NCBI GenBank assembly: GCA_014218235.1
Contig: CM024758.1
Location: 99,981,698 to 100,045,697 of the forward strand
Origin: Colocasia esculenta
Taxonomy: Eukaryota > Streptophyta > Magnoliopsida > Alismatales > Araceae
Reading direction: 5' to 3'
DNA length: 64,000 nt
The notes beneath the pieces were generated by a model. The model was not told the DNA's origin. It did no database searches and saw nothing but the letters and a program-made list of their open reading frames with translations. Position numbers and translations under genes: made by a program. Shown here piece by piece: positions 10,788-21,889 of this stretch (positions within the stretch are counted from its first letter, which is position 1; every line of letters starts with the position of its first letter).

Positions 10788-12161
10788 CTCATAATCATCC
10801 TATAAGAGCGGTGTTGCCGGCTGGGATTATTCAAGACTTACAGCTTACTGATGAAGAGGATAGATGTCTATAGGCTGCTACCTCTAGTGGTAATTTCTCT
10901 ACCAGCTCAGCCTATGATTTGGTCAGGGACAAAGGAGTTTGTCGCTCAGATTACATGAAGATCTGGTTGTCTTCTTTTAATCCAAGAGTTTCTTTGCACA
11001 GCTGAAAAATCTTAAATAGAGCTATTCATGTTGACACCATAGTTTCTGAATGTAGAGTTTATATGGTTTCTAACTGTCATTGTTGCTCCTCTCCTCAAGT
11101 GGAGGATCTGGACCATGTTTTTATTAACAGTGAGATGGTTGTTCATATGTGGCAGTGGTTCCTAACCCTTATTAGTAGTAGAATTCACCTTCATAATCAT
11201 ATTACTTCCAGGTTGTGGGGATTTGTTAAGCATTGCAACACTAGCTCCCCATGGGCTTTATATCTTGATACTGCTTAATGATAATGTTGTGGGAGTTGTG
11301 GAAGAACAGATGCACAGCAAGGTTTGATGGTAAGAAGACCTGGCTGGTGATATAATTAGAAGCATTTCTCTCCATATGTCTTTTGCGCTCAACAAGCTCT
11401 CCTTCGGATATGCTCCCACTCCTACTGATCAGCAGGTTCTCTACCACTATGGTTTCTTTCCCAAATTTTCTCCTAAGTAGGTCAAGCTCATTCGTTGGAT
11501 CCCTCCCATTGAGTTTTACTGTTTAAATGTTGATGGTGCTTCTAAAGGTAACCCAGGGAATAGTAGTGGAGGTGGCTACATTCGGGACAGTAATGGTTAT
11601 GTCTATGTTGCTTTTGCTCACTACTATGGAGTGGGCAATAGTCTGACAGTAGAGACCCAGGCCTTATGTGATTGTCTCAGGCTAGCGGCTAAGCTGGGCT
11701 TCTGTTTTTCTACCATCCAATCAGACTCCTTATCCCTCCTCAACTCCTTTCGTCAGGATAAGTGTTTCTCCTGGCAAAGCTACAGGTGGTGGTGTCAAGT
11801 TAGAAAGGTGTTGGAGGGTGATTTTAGTACCATCTTTCTTGTCTTTCGGGAATCTAATATGGTGGCAGATCAGCTGGCAAATTATGCTATTGCCTCCACG
11901 AGTAATCATGTTTTCTGGGGTTCTTAAATGCTTCCGCATTCTTGTAAAGGTCCAGTAGTACTGGACAGAAGTGGCCTCTGTAATGTTAGAATGGTATAAT
12001 CAGGGGTATGCCCCTTTGCTTGTTGTACTATTGGAATTATTTTTGAATAATTTCTAGCCCAGGTACCCTCACTGGTGGAGTGAGTCCATTCTCCTCTTAT
12101 GGGGAGGTGCACTCTCCTAGTTCGATGCCCTGAGGACCTCTTTTTATTAAAAAAAAAAAAA
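10788..12161 (+). mobile_element. 5'-truncated LINE with poly(A) tail
   Basis: Inserted in the LTR in plus orientation. It ends in a poly(A) run (about 12149-12162) and is flanked by a 15-bp target duplication, ATCGTTATTGACATG (10773-10787) and ATCGTTAGTGACATG (12162-12176), with one mismatch. It contains only the 3' end of ORF2 (zf-RVT and RNase H) and a 3' UTR of about 230 bp. Confidence 0.85.
10830..11927 (+). pseudogene. LINE ORF2 C-terminal remnant (zf-RVT + RNase H)
   Basis: The upstream part shows the plant LINE zf-RVT pattern: SAYDLVRDK, LNRAIHVDT and a Cys/His segment, CHCCSSPQVEDLDHVF (about 11070-11120). The downstream part is an RVT_3-type RNase H: NVDGASKGNPG with its first Asp near 11530, ETQALCDCLRLA and QSDSLSLLN (about 11655-11740), ending at a TAA near 11925. 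Frame changes and stops (near 11275, for example) make it a pseudogene. Confidence 0.82.
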
Positions 12162-12662
12162 ATCGTTAGTGACATGAGTATTGCATGATAGTATTGCCAC
12201 TATTAACATGTTAATTACGTAAAGCATGTCTGCACCATGAGATGTAAATCCTACTGGGCGCTAGTGTGCTCACACCTGTTTTCCTTAATATTTTTAGGTG
12301 ATGATTATAAGGAGTTGGAGAATGATGGGACCAGGGATGAGCGATGAGCTGCTCAATTGTACCTGTCGTTATAGCTAGTCAACCAAGATGATTAGAGTTG
12401 AAAGAGTCTATAATAGATAGGTTTATTTCCTGTAATGTCATATGTACTTTGAAATACAATATTGGGCCCTATGTTTGGCTCTGATGATACAAGGTTCTAA
12501 ATTAGTTGAATGGAAATGAAATAAAGAGTATTTTGCTGGCAATATTATTATCTCAAGTCTACTGTTATACTTAGTTGTTACTCAGAATTACTCGATTGTG
12601 ATACTCATACTTGTGTCATTCACGCATCCCAATATTTATTTCTGCTACTAAATGTCTGGGCA

Positions 12663-13003
12663 TGACAGTCGCGTTTAAAATGCGACGTACCCCGCCGTCG
12701 CAATTAAGCCTCAACGCCCCTTCATGCGACATGCGGCCCGCATGTGGACGTGCACACTGAAGGCGGGGATCAAATCGCGACATAGCAGGTGGTCGCGTTC
12801 CACTCATAAACGTGATGTCTGTGTTGGTCGCGTTCTTGAATGATGTGCCAAAGGTCTATTGGGCTAGGATTTTCCAACCCTCCAGCCTCACACCCTGCTA
12901 CACACACCAACAAACACACATGTACACCCAAAACCTCAACTAATGGGCCACACACTGGCCCCCAAACCTGCTAAACTATGATCCAAAAATTTAGGATATT
13001 ACA
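12663..13003 (-). repeat. Truncated 3' LTR of host gypsy
   Basis: The minus strand starts TGTAATATCCTAAATTTTTGG at 13003. Homology to 41380-41715 is clear from about 12668 rightwards (AAAATGCGACGTACCCC, ACACACCAACAAACACACATG) but stops at about 12668, whereas the 5' LTR continues for another kilobase. About three quarters of the LTR is missing. Three GCGAC/GTCGC pairs with 15-bp spacing are retained (12682/12697, 12777/12792, 12812/12827). Confidence 0.8.
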
Positions 13004-13190
13004 TTACTATTACCTAAAAGAAATTTCATCCTCGAAATTAAAGAAGTAAGCTCAATCAACATCTTATCATATGCAAGACTATCACCTAAAAGAATTTAAT
13101 GCTTACTCAAACAAGTATGGATACGTCTTATACATCTCATCGGCCAATTCCTAAGTGTCTTCTCCACCCTGTCGATTTTCCCATCTGATC
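13004..13190 (-). pseudogene. Host gypsy chromodomain tail and 3' untranslated stretch
   Basis: Read leftward from the LINE poly(A), one frame gives RWENRQGGEDT, a stop, ELADEMYKTYPYLFE and a stop: the end of a chromovirus chromodomain with one internal stop. Then comes ATTTCGAGGATGAAATTTC, a motif commonly found just before the 3' LTR in Tekay-like elements. The usual polypurine tract is degraded. Confidence 0.7.
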
Positions 13191-13925
13191 TTTTTTTTTT
13201 TAATTAAGGCTATACCTGATAGGGAAGGCAGGAGAGTGCTCATCCCTTCAGGGAAGGGATGAGTAGGCCGCTCCACCACCACTCACCTAGCAGAGAATTT
13301 TATTAAGGAAATGTAGTAAGTAAAAGGGTACAATAGAAAACTAGGGCCTGAGAGAAGGTCACCTTATCTTATCAAGACGATAGAGGCCTCTTACAAGAGT
13401 GGGGAGATCAGCCCAAGAAAACCAAATAGAAGGAGAGGAAGATAGCGAACAGCCATGCCCAGCAAGGCAGTCCGCAACTTGATTAGCCTATCTAAAAACA
13501 TGTGAGACTGAGATCCGCAGCAACTGAAATTGATGGAAACATCATGCATGATGTATAATAGCCTCCAAGGACAAGAGAACTTGCCATTCATGATCTGCAC
13601 CAAAATCAAAGAATCTGACTCGACAACGGCCGAAAGAATGCCCAAATCGCAGCAAATGGAAAGTCCATCACGTAGGGCCAGAGCCTCTGCCTCAATGCTG
13701 GAGTTGACCTCTGGGTAAGCAGCAGAAAAAGCAAACACAATATCACCATTAGAATTTCTGAGGATACCCTTACCACCAGCGGCACCCGTGCTGCGTTTGA
13801 AGGCCCCGTCGGCATTCAGTTTCAGCCTGCCCTGAGGTGGCATGAACCAGCGAATCAGTCCTGGAGGGGCCAGCTGAACCGCCTCCAAATTGATACCCCA
13901 AGAAAAGAGAGTGTTGCGCTGCCAA
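13191..13925 (-). mobile_element. Second 5'-truncated LINE, inserted in the gypsy chromodomain
   Basis: The poly(A) tail appears as T10 at 13191-13200, so the LINE is on the minus strand. It holds an RNase H domain at 13391-13888 (LNADGAFKRS, SSIEAEALALRDGL, VESDSLILVQ). The left edge joins the chromodomain tail; the right edge falls within the chromodomain start (RLRNKDIE), near 13925. No clear target duplication was found, so a small deletion may have accompanied insertion. Confidence 0.75.
13391..13888 (-). pseudogene. LINE RNase H domain remnant
   Basis: The 165-codon frame begins just after the LINE left the gypsy frame. Visible RVT_3-type RNase H landmarks are the first Asp in LNADGAF (about residue 25), Glu in EAEALALRDG (about 68) and Asp in VESDSLILVQ (about 91). 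The C-terminal part is out of frame compared with the LINE at 10788. It is a fragment without RT and cannot move itself. Confidence 0.75.
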
Positions 13926-13956
13926 GGGGAGGCTCAATGTCCTTATTCCTTAGCCT

Positions 13957-15099
13957 TTATGTTTGTCGGCCTGTGATCATTACTGGATACTCTGGCATGG
14001 ATATATCTTGTTTCAAATCATCCCAAGTGTAGCTGACAATCGGTGCAGGATCTTGAATGTATCTTCTTAACATTGAAACATGGAACACATCATGAGCATC
14101 GGTGAAATCTGCTGGAAGCTCCAATCTATACGTCGTCTCACCAATTCTTTCCAAAATTTGGAATGGACCCACATACCTGGGATTCAACTTGCCTTTCTTG
14201 CTGAACCTCAATACACCTTTTGTTGGAGAGACTCTCAAGAACACGTAGTCGCCCACTTCAAACTGTAGTGGCCTGCGCCGTGTATCTGTATAACTCTTTT
14301 GTCTGCTTTGAGCTGTTTGAAGCTTCTCCTTGATGAACTTGACCATCTCTGCACACTGCTGCACCAATTCTGATCCCATTACTTGCCTTTCACCTACCTC
14401 ACGCCAATTCAACGATGTTCTACAAGGTCTTCCATAAAGAGCTTCATATGGTGTCATTCCAATACTTGTGTGATAACTGTTACTGTATGCAAATTCAACC
14501 ATACCTAGATGTTGCCCCCATCCACCTCCCCAAACTAAGCAACAAGCTCGTAGTATATCCTCAATAGTCTGAATTGTTCTTTCCGTTTGTCCATCAGTTT
14601 GGGGATGGTATGCTGAACTGTACCTCAACTGTGTACTAACAACTCTTTGAAAACTTCTCCAAAAACCTGAAGTAAACCTGGGATCCCTGTATGAAACAAT
14701 TGTTACTGGAATTCCATGCAACGGCACAATTCTATCCACATATAACCTTGCCAATCTATCCACTGCCCATGACATGCTCACAGCTAACATCCTGCACACT
14801 TTTGTCAACCTGTCAACAAAGAACCATATACCATTGTGATCGGACACTGTCCTGGGCAAACCTGCAACAAAATTCATTGCTATGTCATCCCACTTCCACT
14901 GCGGTATAGGTAATGGCTGCAACAAACCACCTGGTCTTTGATGCTCTGCTTTAACTTGCTGGCACACTAAACATCTTGCTATAAATTCCACTATTTCATT
15001 CTTCATGCTCGACCACCAGAAATATTTCTTCAAGTCTTGATACATCTTTGTGCTTTCTGGATGTATAGTGTACCTAGAACGATGTGCTTCTTCTAACAC
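13957..15099 (-). pseudogene. Host gypsy integrase with chromodomain start
   Basis: The longest open frame in the window (380 codons). The N-terminal HHCC finger is present (His 6 and 13, Cys 43 and 46), followed by the catalytic core and the C-terminal domain (VGDYVFLRVSP, GKLNPRYVGPFQI). The family core has Asp at MDFV and SDRDP and Glu in QTER. Here the first Asp is Asn (AMNFVAG, residue 76) and the second is Tyr (VSYRDP, residue 137), so two of three catalytic acids are lost although the frame is long. It runs into a stop after MITGRQT; the chromodomain then continues beyond it. Integration activity would be abolished. Confidence 0.88.
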
Positions 15100-15234
15100 T
15101 TTCTACTTCATACCAGCTTCACTTGGGACATATAACCTATTCCTGAATCGGATCACACAATCATCATCAATGGTAACATCTTCCATCTTCACAATTTCAG
15201 CCAAGTTCTCATCTACTTTCTGGGTTTCTACTAT

Positions 15235-16450
15235 TTACCAATACAAAGATGGCTCCACTGTGCTACTGGCTAACACTACTCGTCGCTGGCTACTTGGAAC
15301 AATTAAGGAGTTTTCTACTATATCTTCATACAACTTCCATTCTCTTATCATCATGTGACTCATAACCACTTTTCTACTCAAAGCATCCGCAACAACATTG
15401 GCCTTGCTTGGATGATACGCTAAGCTGAAATCATAATCTTTTAAATACTCCATCCATCTGCGCTGCCTCAAATTCAAATCCTTCTGTGAAAAGATGTACT
15501 TTAAGCTTTGTGATCCGTGAATATTTCAAATCTTTCACCATATAAGTAATGCCTCCATAGATTCAATGCAATACTACCGCTGCCAACTCTAGTCATGTGT
15601 GGGATAATTCTCTTCATGCCGCTTCAATTGCCTAGATGCATAGGCCACTACTTTTCCATGCTGCATTAGTATTGTCCCAAGTCCTCTCCTAGATGCATAT
15701 GTGTATAACACAAAACCACCTCGGCTTGACAGTATTTCCAATATTGGTGCTGGAGTGAGCCGCTTCTTCAATTCCATAAAGTTGTGCCTGCAATCGGATG
15801 ACCACACAAATGGTACTCCTTTCCTGGTAAGTCTTGTCATTGGTGCTACAATCTTTGAGAAGTCTTGGATAAACTGCCTGTAGTAACCTGCCAAACCAAG
15901 GAAACTCCTGATTTCTAACACTGCCTTTGGTTCCTCCCATTTCATAATAGCTTCCACCTTAGCTAGATCAACTGCAACGCCTTCACCTAAAATCACATGC
16001 ACCAAAAACTGAATTTCTCTTAGCCAAAACTCACACTTGCTGAATTTAGCATTTAGCTGGTGATCCCTCAATGTCAGCAATGTAACCCTCAACATATTCC
16101 TCTTCCGAAGCTGAATACACTAGTATATCATCAATAAACACCACAATGAACCAATCTAAATATGCATGGAAAATTCTATTCATCAAGTTCATAAATGTTG
16201 CAGGTGCATTGGTTAGCCCAAATGGCATAACCACAAACTCATAATGCCCATACCTTATTCTAAATGATGTTTTGTCAATGTTTTCTTTCCGAATCCTCAA
16301 TTGATGGTAACCCGACCTCAAATCTATCTTGGAGAATACATTTGCCGATTGCAATTGATCAAACAAATCATCAATCCGGGGAAATGGATATCTATTCTTA
16401 ATAGTAACCTGATTCAACTAACAGTAGTCAATACACATTCTAAGGATGCC
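15235..16450 (-). pseudogene. Host gypsy reverse transcriptase and RNase H
   Basis: RT (about 16046-16450): NQVTIKNRYPFPRIDDLFDQ, FSKIDLRSGYHQ, MPFGLTNAPATF and the catalytic VFIDDILVYS, all intact. An in-frame stop replaces a codon in the CIDYxELN motif near 16420. The thumb/connection and RNase H start lie in another frame (15589-16095: LGLAGYYRQFIQDFS, VVAYASRQLKRHEENYPTHD). The RNase H end is at 15235-15477 (YHPSKANVVADALSRK). Frame breaks near 16050 and 15480-15590 make it a pseudogene. Confidence 0.88.
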
Positions 16451-17310
16451 ATCTTTCTTTCAAACAAAACTGATGCTCCCCATGGCGAGTGACTGGGCCG
16501 AATGAAACCCTTTTCTAACAATTCTTGCAATTGTTTCTTCAACACTTTCAACTCTGCAGGTGCCATCTTGTAGGGTGCATTGGAAATCGGCATACTACCC
16601 GGCTACAACTCCACCGTAAAGTCCACCTCTTCCGGGAATACATCCACAAACTCTTTAACCACTGGTACCATCTCTATCGTCTTACTTGCCTCAACCAAAC
16701 TAACCGATGCTAAATATGCTACACACCTTGTATTAATCAATCTCCTAGCTTTAAGAGCATAAATAATGAACTTAAGAGTATAGAATGACATTCCTTGGAA
16801 TTCAAACATATTTCCTTCGGGATGACTTAACCTTACTCTCTTCTTCCCTCTCTTCTTCCTACAATCAACCACTGCCCCATATGCTTCTAACCAATCCATG
16901 CCCAAAATCACATCATATTCCTTTAACTGTAGTGCATACAATCTGGCTGGCAACTGATTACCTTGTATCATTATAGGTACCTCATCCAAGTAACAGGAAG
17001 TAAGCATAAAATCACCTGAAAGAACCTCTACCACATGCTCACATTGCCTCTCCTCAAAAGGATGAACCATACTATCCATAAAGTCCTCAAAAATGAAAGA
17101 ATGTGATGCACCTGGATCAATTAATGTTCTAGCAAAAAATTCATGGAGCGGTATTATACCTTCAATCAGATTTGATGCCTCTACCTAAGCCCTCGTGATT
17201 GCCATTACTCGTCCTCGTTCCCTCTAGTAAGGCGTACCTCTACCTCGCTCAACTGGTGGCTGCTGGAATGGTTGTTGCTGTTGTGGTGCCCCTCTACCAT
17301 AGCTGCCTCT
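16451..17310 (-). pseudogene. Host gypsy protease region and RT lead-in
   Basis: Contains the retroviral-type aspartic protease with an altered active site (IDPGASHSFI near 17110; the family has DTGA or DSGA), the flap/C-terminal motif (YDVILGMDWLEAYGAVVDC, 16603-17079) and the pre-RT segment FVDVFPEE. The Gln/Pro/Arg-Gly-rich end of gag lies at 17180-17310. The frame is cut at 17315 by the nested array. If the array and one TCTAG copy are ignored, the reading frame passes straight into the gag zinc knuckle at 39068. Confidence 0.83.
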
Positions 17311-17315
17311 TCTAG
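17311..17315. other. Target-site duplication TCTAG, left copy
   Basis: TCTAG immediately before the first LTR base of the array. An identical copy follows the last LTR at 39063-39067. Confidence 0.9.
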
Positions 17316-18395
17316 TGTGAGACCCCGAATTTTTCCGTTATTTTATATTAAGCATGCGATATTTACATGTCAAAAATATAGTGTACGTATTAAAATTTTC
17401 GCATACTATAACTACAAATTGTTCATGTGCATATGTGTATATGTATATTATTTTCGTGAATATAAGTAATTAGCTAATTTTGTATATAAGGTATTTATTT
17501 AAATATTATGCATGATATATTAAAGTAATGTTACATATATAATGTGAAGTACTATCATGCATCTTGTAAGCATATATGATTTTACTTTAGTACATGTATT
17601 ATAATTAAATGTATATATTATCTAATGGTTGAGATGCATACTGTGTTCCATGCATATTATATGTAACTATGATGTGTATATATGTGCATGTATATATTAA
17701 TCTTGTTCGAATTATATATCTATTTCTAAGCATGGTAAATTGTTATGAGGTGTGAACAATAATGTGAATCGTGTATGTATCTAAATGATGTAGGTATGTA
17801 TATGCATATATGTTTTACCTTATGTACGTTTTAAGCTAATTACTCATGAGTATACGTATGTATACATATATCTATACGTCCATCCTGTGCAAATGATATT
17901 TGTTTATTATTAGCATGCTAAATTATTTATAGTGTATATGGTACTTAAATAATACGGTGCATGTAAAATATATCAAAATATTATAAGCAACCTATATTTA
18001 TGTAAATTCATGCCTGTTGTACTAAATTATACTTTGTACGTGTATAGATGTATAAATCTAATGTTGTACATATGATATTTACTTATTGAGATAACCATTG
18101 ACTTGATTATGACATGTATGATATCTAAATAATAGAGTGTGTATTACATATATATATATTATATATATATTCGTGCATAAAACATGCAACTATGGTGCAT
18201 ATGTATTCATATGTATGTCACTTTATGCATATCATCTTTAATTGAGATTATTGCAAATTATAATTATAAATAATGTGTAATGTATATAATTTATGTAATA
18301 AGTGTAAAAATATTTAATTATGCTCATAATATATTGTTGGAGCCTAAATGTATGTTTAAATTGGACGAATTAGGTGTTTGGGCTGTCTGGCACAG

Positions 18396-18555
18396 TTGGC
18401 GGCCAACACTGTGCCACCAACTTGCAGGACCTGATTGGCGTCCACATCACTGGACGCCAATAGGCAGTGGGCGGCCACCCCTTCAATGCCAACCCCATGT
18501 TGGGGCCATCCCCTTGACGTCAACTGTGCAGTTGACTACAACCGATGTTGACGTC
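18396..18555. repeat. U3 cluster of GGCGTCC/GGACGCC-type words (array LTR)
   Basis: Includes a perfect 9-bp inverted repeat, TTGGCGTCC (18435-18443) and GGACGCCAA (18452-18460), plus GGCGGCC (18398) and TTGACGTCAACTG-type words. Partner words are typically 15-16 bp apart. The block recurs in all four array LTRs; in LTR 4 it has lost several bases. It ends about 120 bp before the TATA box. Confidence 0.75.
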
Positions 18556-18676
18556 TATATCCTCCTACGTAACGGTTCCAGATTTGTTAATGCTCGCATT
18601 ATGGCCGGTTCCAGTTTAGCAACCCATCCTAAACTGTAGGAAACCTACCCAGAAGCGTACCCAACCCATCCAACCT

Positions 18677-18683
18677 TATAAAG
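18677..18683 (+). promoter_or_regulatory. TATA box of array LTR 1
   Basis: TATAAAG in a conserved context (AACCTTATAAAGACCCATCTT). Equivalent boxes lie at 23934-23940, 29145-29151 and 34344-34350 in LTRs 2-4. They direct rightward transcription towards the internal region. Confidence 0.65.
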
Positions 18684-21600
18684 ACCCATCTTCTGGCTGC
18701 ACCAAGCATTTTTGGTCATTGTGAAACCCTAGCACTTTTTGTAAGAAAAGCTGAAGTTCCAAAGCTTTGATCCGGCGACTGGAGGATTTTCTGGGAGATC
18801 TACAACAACTGAGTGTCGTCCAACTATCAAGGAGGCATCTCCAAACCCAAGGAACGACCTACAACGACTAGAGAACCAGATCAAAGGAGTTTCTGAGCAC
18901 CCTCTTGCTTTGGCCGAGGAGGGCTTCAACGATAAGATTGATCTTCTAAGATTTTATTAGAGGCAAGTAACCTATGTATATCAATCTTAGACATGTCCCC
19001 TAGGTCCTAGAATTTTTCTGTATTTTCCTCGAGTCCTGGACCCTCCATTTGCCCCGTGCATGTGAGTGTTGTCAGTGCTGATTGTTGTTTGGAAGTTGAC
19101 GGCAACATCCCCTACCATCAAGTTCTTGAGTTGACGGCAAGGGATGCCGCAGTTAACTCATTTGGCGGCCAGGACTGTGCAGTTAAGTTCTTCATTGTTC
19201 TGAAAAATGCTATTTGATCTTCTTTAATATATTTAAATGATTTATGGGTATGTGTTGATGTTGTAACTTTTATGTGGGGTCAAGGGTGATCAGTAGGTCA
19301 TGTCATGAGGTTTTCATGAATTTTCATGATTTGTGTTAATTATTAAAATTCTAGAAATTGAATTATGAGCATAGAATAACCATGTTTAATTTGTGTAAAT
19401 AGGTCAGATGTGAATTAGGGTTTGGTAAATCTTCTGTGATGATGTCTTGACTGTATATACGCATTGACACTATTACATTAGACTATTTTACTAGGATCTT
19501 TACTTTAGAAAAATTAGTGAGAAATGCACCTGTGATTTGATTTAATTGTTATAAATACATTTCCTATTCAGAAAAATATAGAAAATTTAGAATGTGTTAT
19601 GTTTACTGTATTTAACTTGTGATAAAAATTTCATGAAGATCTGATGACACTAAGTATTGTTATGTTTTGAAATGAGAAAAATGGCCATGTTAAGCATGAT
19701 AGAGTTAATTATATGTAAATCAAGAGTTAGCAGCATGTTAAAATCTTATTTTAAGTTATTTATCATTGTTTAACAGTAAGGTGAAATTCCTATAAATGGA
19801 AATGTGAATATTATATAAAGTGTGTGTGAAATGGGATGAAAATATGTGTACGAGCATGAGTAAAATGTGATGAGAACGACAAAGTGATTAATGCAATATT
19901 TAGCCATGTGTGACCCTGCTACCATAGGGGTCTGAGAGTTGTACCATAGAAAAGTCCATATGGAAGGCTCAACGTTATGAGATAATCCTAAGGGCATTAG
20001 GATAAAATCTTGGAGGTGGACAAGTACCGCTGGTTAGGGTGGAGAGGGCTTCTCCTGGTTCTGCGCAGTTACCTAGATTTGCCACCGCATTGCCTAGGTG
20101 AAAAATATGTGAAAGTGAGTGCTAAGTACTAAGTGATAAGCATTAAGTTCTAAAGTGAGTCTGTTCCTCTACTTGGTAGTTAGGACTATGTATCACGGCA
20201 ATTTAAGAGATTAAATGTGATTAGAAGTGCAAAGTGATAAGTGAATGTGGCACGTGATAAGTGCAATTGTTGTGATAAGTGATAAACATGAATGCATGTG
20301 TAAATGAAATGGAAGAAGTGTAAATTATCGGTAAGGAAGAGTAAAAGGTAATTAGAGTGTAATCACATGTGAAAACCAATGTATTAATACATGCATATTT
20401 ATTTTATTGTTCGTGCATTAACATCATAATTGTAGAATTATGTTAATATCATGTCTAATATCATGTGATATAGTTTAATATTATCCATATAGTAGTGTGT
20501 ATGAATATGCGCATGTAAATATGTAAAGAAACGCAATGTAGAAAATTGTGTATGTAGAATTGACAAATGAATAAGATAGCCTGAGAATAAGTGTAAATTC
20601 ATGTAATCAAGTTTGATTCATGTCAAAACAGCAAGCTAAATGAGATTATGATGTTGATAAACACATAAAATAATGCCTAAGTCCATGATAGAATTGCTAT
20701 TTATTTAGTATGTAGTTCCATGTTTAATTTGTAGATGATTGCCATCCGATTTGAATGTATTTAAAATCTTCAATTCATGTTTAATAAAGGTGATATCATG
20801 GTGAATTATTCATATTAAAACAGTAAATGAAATGTGTAAATAAATAAGAAAAAGTGCATGTGAAATATAAATAGAGATCATGTTAGATTGCTATCTACTT
20901 TATGTATAATTGCATGTTCTAATTGGTAGAGTTATTCCTCAATAAGGAAAATGTTTAGATTAATAAATCATGTTATATGTTAGGTGTTTAAGAGTGCATA
21001 TGTTCATACCATGTATGTATCAACATGATTATGCTAAATTATGTTAGAATGTTTAGTATCGTGTTACGTAGATTACTAGAAAGCATGCGCAAGTGTTAAG
21101 AGAGTATGATAAATTATACACTAAAACAGCAAGTTAAATGTGTGATAAAAAGATATAAATGCATGAGAAATTGACTAGATACCATGCTATGAATGTTTAT
21201 TATCTTGTACTTGCCTTATGTTTCAAAATGGTAGAATTGTGAAAGATATGATGAAGATTTGAATCATGCATCATAGGATATATCATGTGTAGAAAACATG
21301 TGTCGGTGTATGTTATCTTTCATGATTTAACATGAGCATGTGCTAGATAGGAGGTATTTGGATGACTTATGTACAGTTGACCATAAGAAACATGTATCAT
21401 GTGTAATGTTGTGATCAGAATGATAGCATGTGGTTTTCCTTATTATTAGTGGCTTATTATTTATGTGATATGTATAAATTTGATATTTTAGATTACTTGC
21501 TGAGTCTTGTAAGACTCATACTTGCTTCGGCGTATAGGTGTGACAGGTTATCCATGAGATTGATACCGTATACAAGGAATAGCACTTGAGGATATTTTAT

Positions 21601-21889
21601 TTTTTGTAGTTGCTTAATTTATAGTTTGAATAATGTTATTCATTTGGACAATGTAGTTCTTTTCCAGTTGTAATAATGTGGACTCTAGTATTTTCTTTTA
21701 CTATAGACTGTGGAATATGTGGTGATGATGGAATGAAGTATAATATTTCTTTTAATTCCGTTGTACTCTTTTATTATTCATGGACATATCACCTTATCGT
21801 TTAGTGTTGGGTTACTATCCCACTGTGACGATGCTCTTTGTACCGATGGGGATTCGTATAATCGTATCGGTATAAAGGGGGTCGTTACA

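Larger units (their letters stand above)
9392..12662 (+). repeat. Partial long gypsy LTR (family shared with 60980-64000)
   Basis: Colinear with the LTR at the window end: 9895-10090 matches 62995-63200 (GCAGCCCTTTCTTGGG, GGATTCCCTCATGGAGACCG), and the segment ending AAATCCTACTGGG near 12260 matches the last bases of the window. The 5' part is missing because the copia element inserted at 9391/9392. A LINE (10788-12161) splits it. The right end abuts the truncated host-gypsy LTR near 12663, with no primer-binding site visible between them. Confidence 0.7.
17316..21889 (+). repeat. Array LTR 1 (4574 bp)
   Basis: Starts TGTGAGACCCCGAATTTTTC and ends GGGGTCGTTACA. The U3 side is very AT-rich, with an (AT)n tract near 18145-18170, then a GC-richer block of inverted GGCGTCC/GGACGCC words (18396-18555) and a TATA box at 18677. 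That leaves about 3.2 kb of R-U5, an unusually long transcribed LTR portion. Near the 3' end are CTTGCTTCGGCGTATAGGTG and the sequence just before the primer-binding site, both shared with the LTR at 45580. ORFs inside (18280-18639, for example) have no domain and are not supported as genes. Confidence 0.93.

Noticed and set aside
18280..18639. 119-codon ORF in array LTR 1
   Set aside because: Crosses the U3 word cluster, is not kept intact in the other LTRs and has no domain.
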